Assembly: GCF_900119315.1 (NCBI RefSeq)
Contig: NZ_LT827010.1
Location: forward strand, 5,365,001-5,429,000
Direction of reading: 5' to 3'
Length of the DNA: 64,000 bases
Origin: Actinoplanes sp. SE50/110
Lineage (GTDB): Bacteria; Actinomycetota; Actinomycetes; Mycobacteriales; Micromonosporaceae
Positions 62,878-64,000 of the stretch are shown here, piece by piece. The notes under the pieces were generated by a model. That model saw only the letters and a program-made list of their open reading frames with translations. It was not told the origin of the DNA and searched no databases. Each line of letters opens with the position of its first letter. Position 1 is the stretch's first letter. Both the position numbers and the translations under genes were made by a program.

Positions 62878-64000
62878 ATGGCACGCATTCACCACAGACC
62901 CTGGGCGGCCGCCGCCCTGACCCTGGCCATGACGGCCGGCGGCCTGGCCGTCGCCGGCCCGGCCGTCGCCGACATCCTCGACCCCGCGGCCTGTCTGGCC
63001 GCCGCCACCGGCTCGCTGGCCTTCGACTCCACGGTCCAGTGGGGCGAATCCACCAAGCTCAGCTGGACCACCAACCTGGCCGCCACCAAGGTCTGCGACG
63101 GCGGCACCCCGCAGATCCGCCTGTTCGAGGGCAACCGGCGCCAGATCGGCCCGGTCCTGTCCGCCACCGGCTCGATGACCGTCACACCCACCGAACACAA
63201 GGCGTGGACGCTGGAACTGTCGATAGGTACCAGCTCCACCAAGACGCTGGCGTCGGTCTTCCCGACCGTCGTCCCGTACCCCGCCGAACCCCTGCCGGCC
63301 GGTACCGCGGTGACCATCAGCAGCAACGACCTCGCCGAGCGACGCGAGTTCCTCCGGGCGATCCGGACGCCCGGGGCGACGATCCAGATCCCCGGCGACG
63401 TCGTGCTCGACCTCAGCGGACTCGACCACGTGCAGGTCGCCCCCGGCGTCAAGGTGCTCGGCGACCGGTCGGTCAACCCCCGGGGCCCGCGGGTGTTCAC
63501 CACCACCTATCCGGACTCACTGCTGTGGATCGGTGTCTACGGAGCGCCGTCGGACAACGTCCGGATCAGCGGCGTCCGGTTCGACGGCCTGGAACCCGCG
63601 GACCCGATGGCGTCGGCCGACACCCCCGACGCCACCGCGATCTCGATCTTCTCCAGCCAGCACATCGAGATCGACCACAGCGAGTTCGCCCGCTGGCGGG
63701 GCTTTGGCGTGGCCGTCTACGACCACGACCAGCGGATCAACCTGGACAACGCCGACACGGTGTGGATCCACGACAATTCCATCCACGACAATCAGCACCC
63801 GGCCGGCGACGACGGCCACGGCGCCGGCTACGGCATCGTGCTCTACGAGAGCGCCTACGCCCTGATCGAGCGGAACGCGTTCGACCTCAACCGCCACTCC
63901 ATCGCGGCCGACGGGCACCCTGGAACCGGCTATCTGGCCTACCGCAACCTCTTCGAACGCCCGGGCTACGCCGCCACGAACGGCAAGCACGGCTGGCCGA
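62878..64000 (+). CDS. Secreted parallel beta-helix protein, pectate lyase-like (partial)
   Basis: Starts at ATG 62878 with a signal peptide (MARIHHRPWAAAALTLAMTA, ending at about AVA) and is still open at 64000 (374 codons seen). Residues 40-150 form a beta-sandwich-like pre-domain with two cysteines. From about 155 (GATIQIPGDVVLDLSGLDHV) the sequence shows right-handed beta-helix turns: NVRISGVRFDGLE, HIEIDHSEFARWRGFGVAVY, TVWIHDNSIHDNQ, GYGIVLYESAYALIERNAFD, and HSIAADGHPGTGYLAYRN. This fits pectate lyase/inverting hydrolase (PbH1) proteins; Asp-rich turns could bind calcium. The catalytic end is not visible. No stop or terminator is in the window. Confidence 0.75.
   Translation, partial: MARIHHRPWAAAALTLAMTAGGLAVAGPAVADILDPAACLAAATGSLAFDSTVQWGESTKLSWTTNLAATKVCDGGTPQIRLFEGNRRQIGPVLSATGSMTVTPTEHKAWTLELSIGTSSTKTLASVFPTVVPYPAEPLPAGTAVTISSNDLAERREFLRAIRTPGATIQIPGDVVLDLSGLDHVQVAPGVKVLGDRSVNPRGPRVFTTTYPDSLLWIGVYGAPSDNVRISGVRFDGLEPADPMASADTPDATAISIFSSQHIEIDHSEFARWRGFGVAVYDHDQRINLDNADTVWIHDNSIHDNQHPAGDDGHGAGYGIVLYESAYALIERNAFDLNRHSIAADGHPGTGYLAYRNLFERPGYAATNGKHGWP

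Noticed and set aside
60160-63429. The LuxR frame extended to 1089 codons
   Set aside because: The extra N-terminal part is antisense to the signal peptide and first domain of the divergent beta-helix protein; ATG 62736 has a good ribosome site.

Overview
This is a high-GC actinobacterial chromosome segment, most like Micromonosporaceae (an Actinoplanes-type organism). The pointers are strong GC bias in third codon positions, GTG starts, many ATGA/GTGA overlaps, near-leaderless promoters, an F420-type flavin/deazaflavin enzyme, LAL- and PadR-type regulators, a spore photoproduct lyase-family protein, and large secreted CBM13/CBM32 polysaccharide hydrolases. The genus is an inference. No tRNA, rRNA, CRISPR array, prophage or replication origin was recognised.

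Left part (1-16.6 kb). The window opens inside a secreted protein that resembles the C-terminal part of an M14 carboxypeptidase. It is followed by a LacI regulator and a CHAT-protease/NTPase/TPR gene that carries a one-base frameshift. Then come a desaturase remnant, an exporter pair with a TetR regulator whose promoter holds a perfect 22-bp palindrome, an F420-type oxidoreductase, a MraY homologue, an aldose 1-epimerase and a zinc dehydrogenase. From 12.9 to 15.4 kb sits a less GC-rich patch of orphan membrane proteins, including one built only of an FtsX-type extracellular domain.

Middle part (16.6-45 kb). A GH10-CBM13-GH62 xylan enzyme lies behind a CGAAACTTTCG operator. It is followed by an acyltransferase/SGNH operon with three tiny acidic proteins, a helicase remnant, a chemoreceptor next to a 27-bp tandem repeat, a cysteine desulfurase-like protein, an apparently circularly permuted flavin amine oxidase, a PilZ protein, SDR/LysR and MFS/TetR divergent pairs, and a spore photoproduct lyase-like radical SAM protein. 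Then comes a glucan/polysaccharide locus: a 1144-residue CBM32-GH16-like-TIM-barrel-CBM32 protein, a CBM32-DUF1996 protein and a LacI regulator. Three copies of one operator (GGAAAGCGCTCTCC) tie these together as a regulon.

Right part (45-64 kb). An IS110-family element with a long structured non-coding left flank and an IS5-family element with a -1 frameshift signal bracket one lower-GC membrane gene. The IS5 element has cut a TetR gene. Beyond lie a GH20 hexosaminidase, a decayed molybdenum-hydroxylase pair, a three-gene YbjQ-like operon, small membrane proteins, a hemerythrin, a deleted second CHAT copy, a PadR/membrane-protein pair, a flavin reductase, an LAL-type LuxR regulator and the start of a secreted parallel beta-helix protein that runs off the end.

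The region reads as accessory genome: degradation of plant and fungal polymers under local repressors, plus gene decay, transposition and conflict-type (CHAT) genes.
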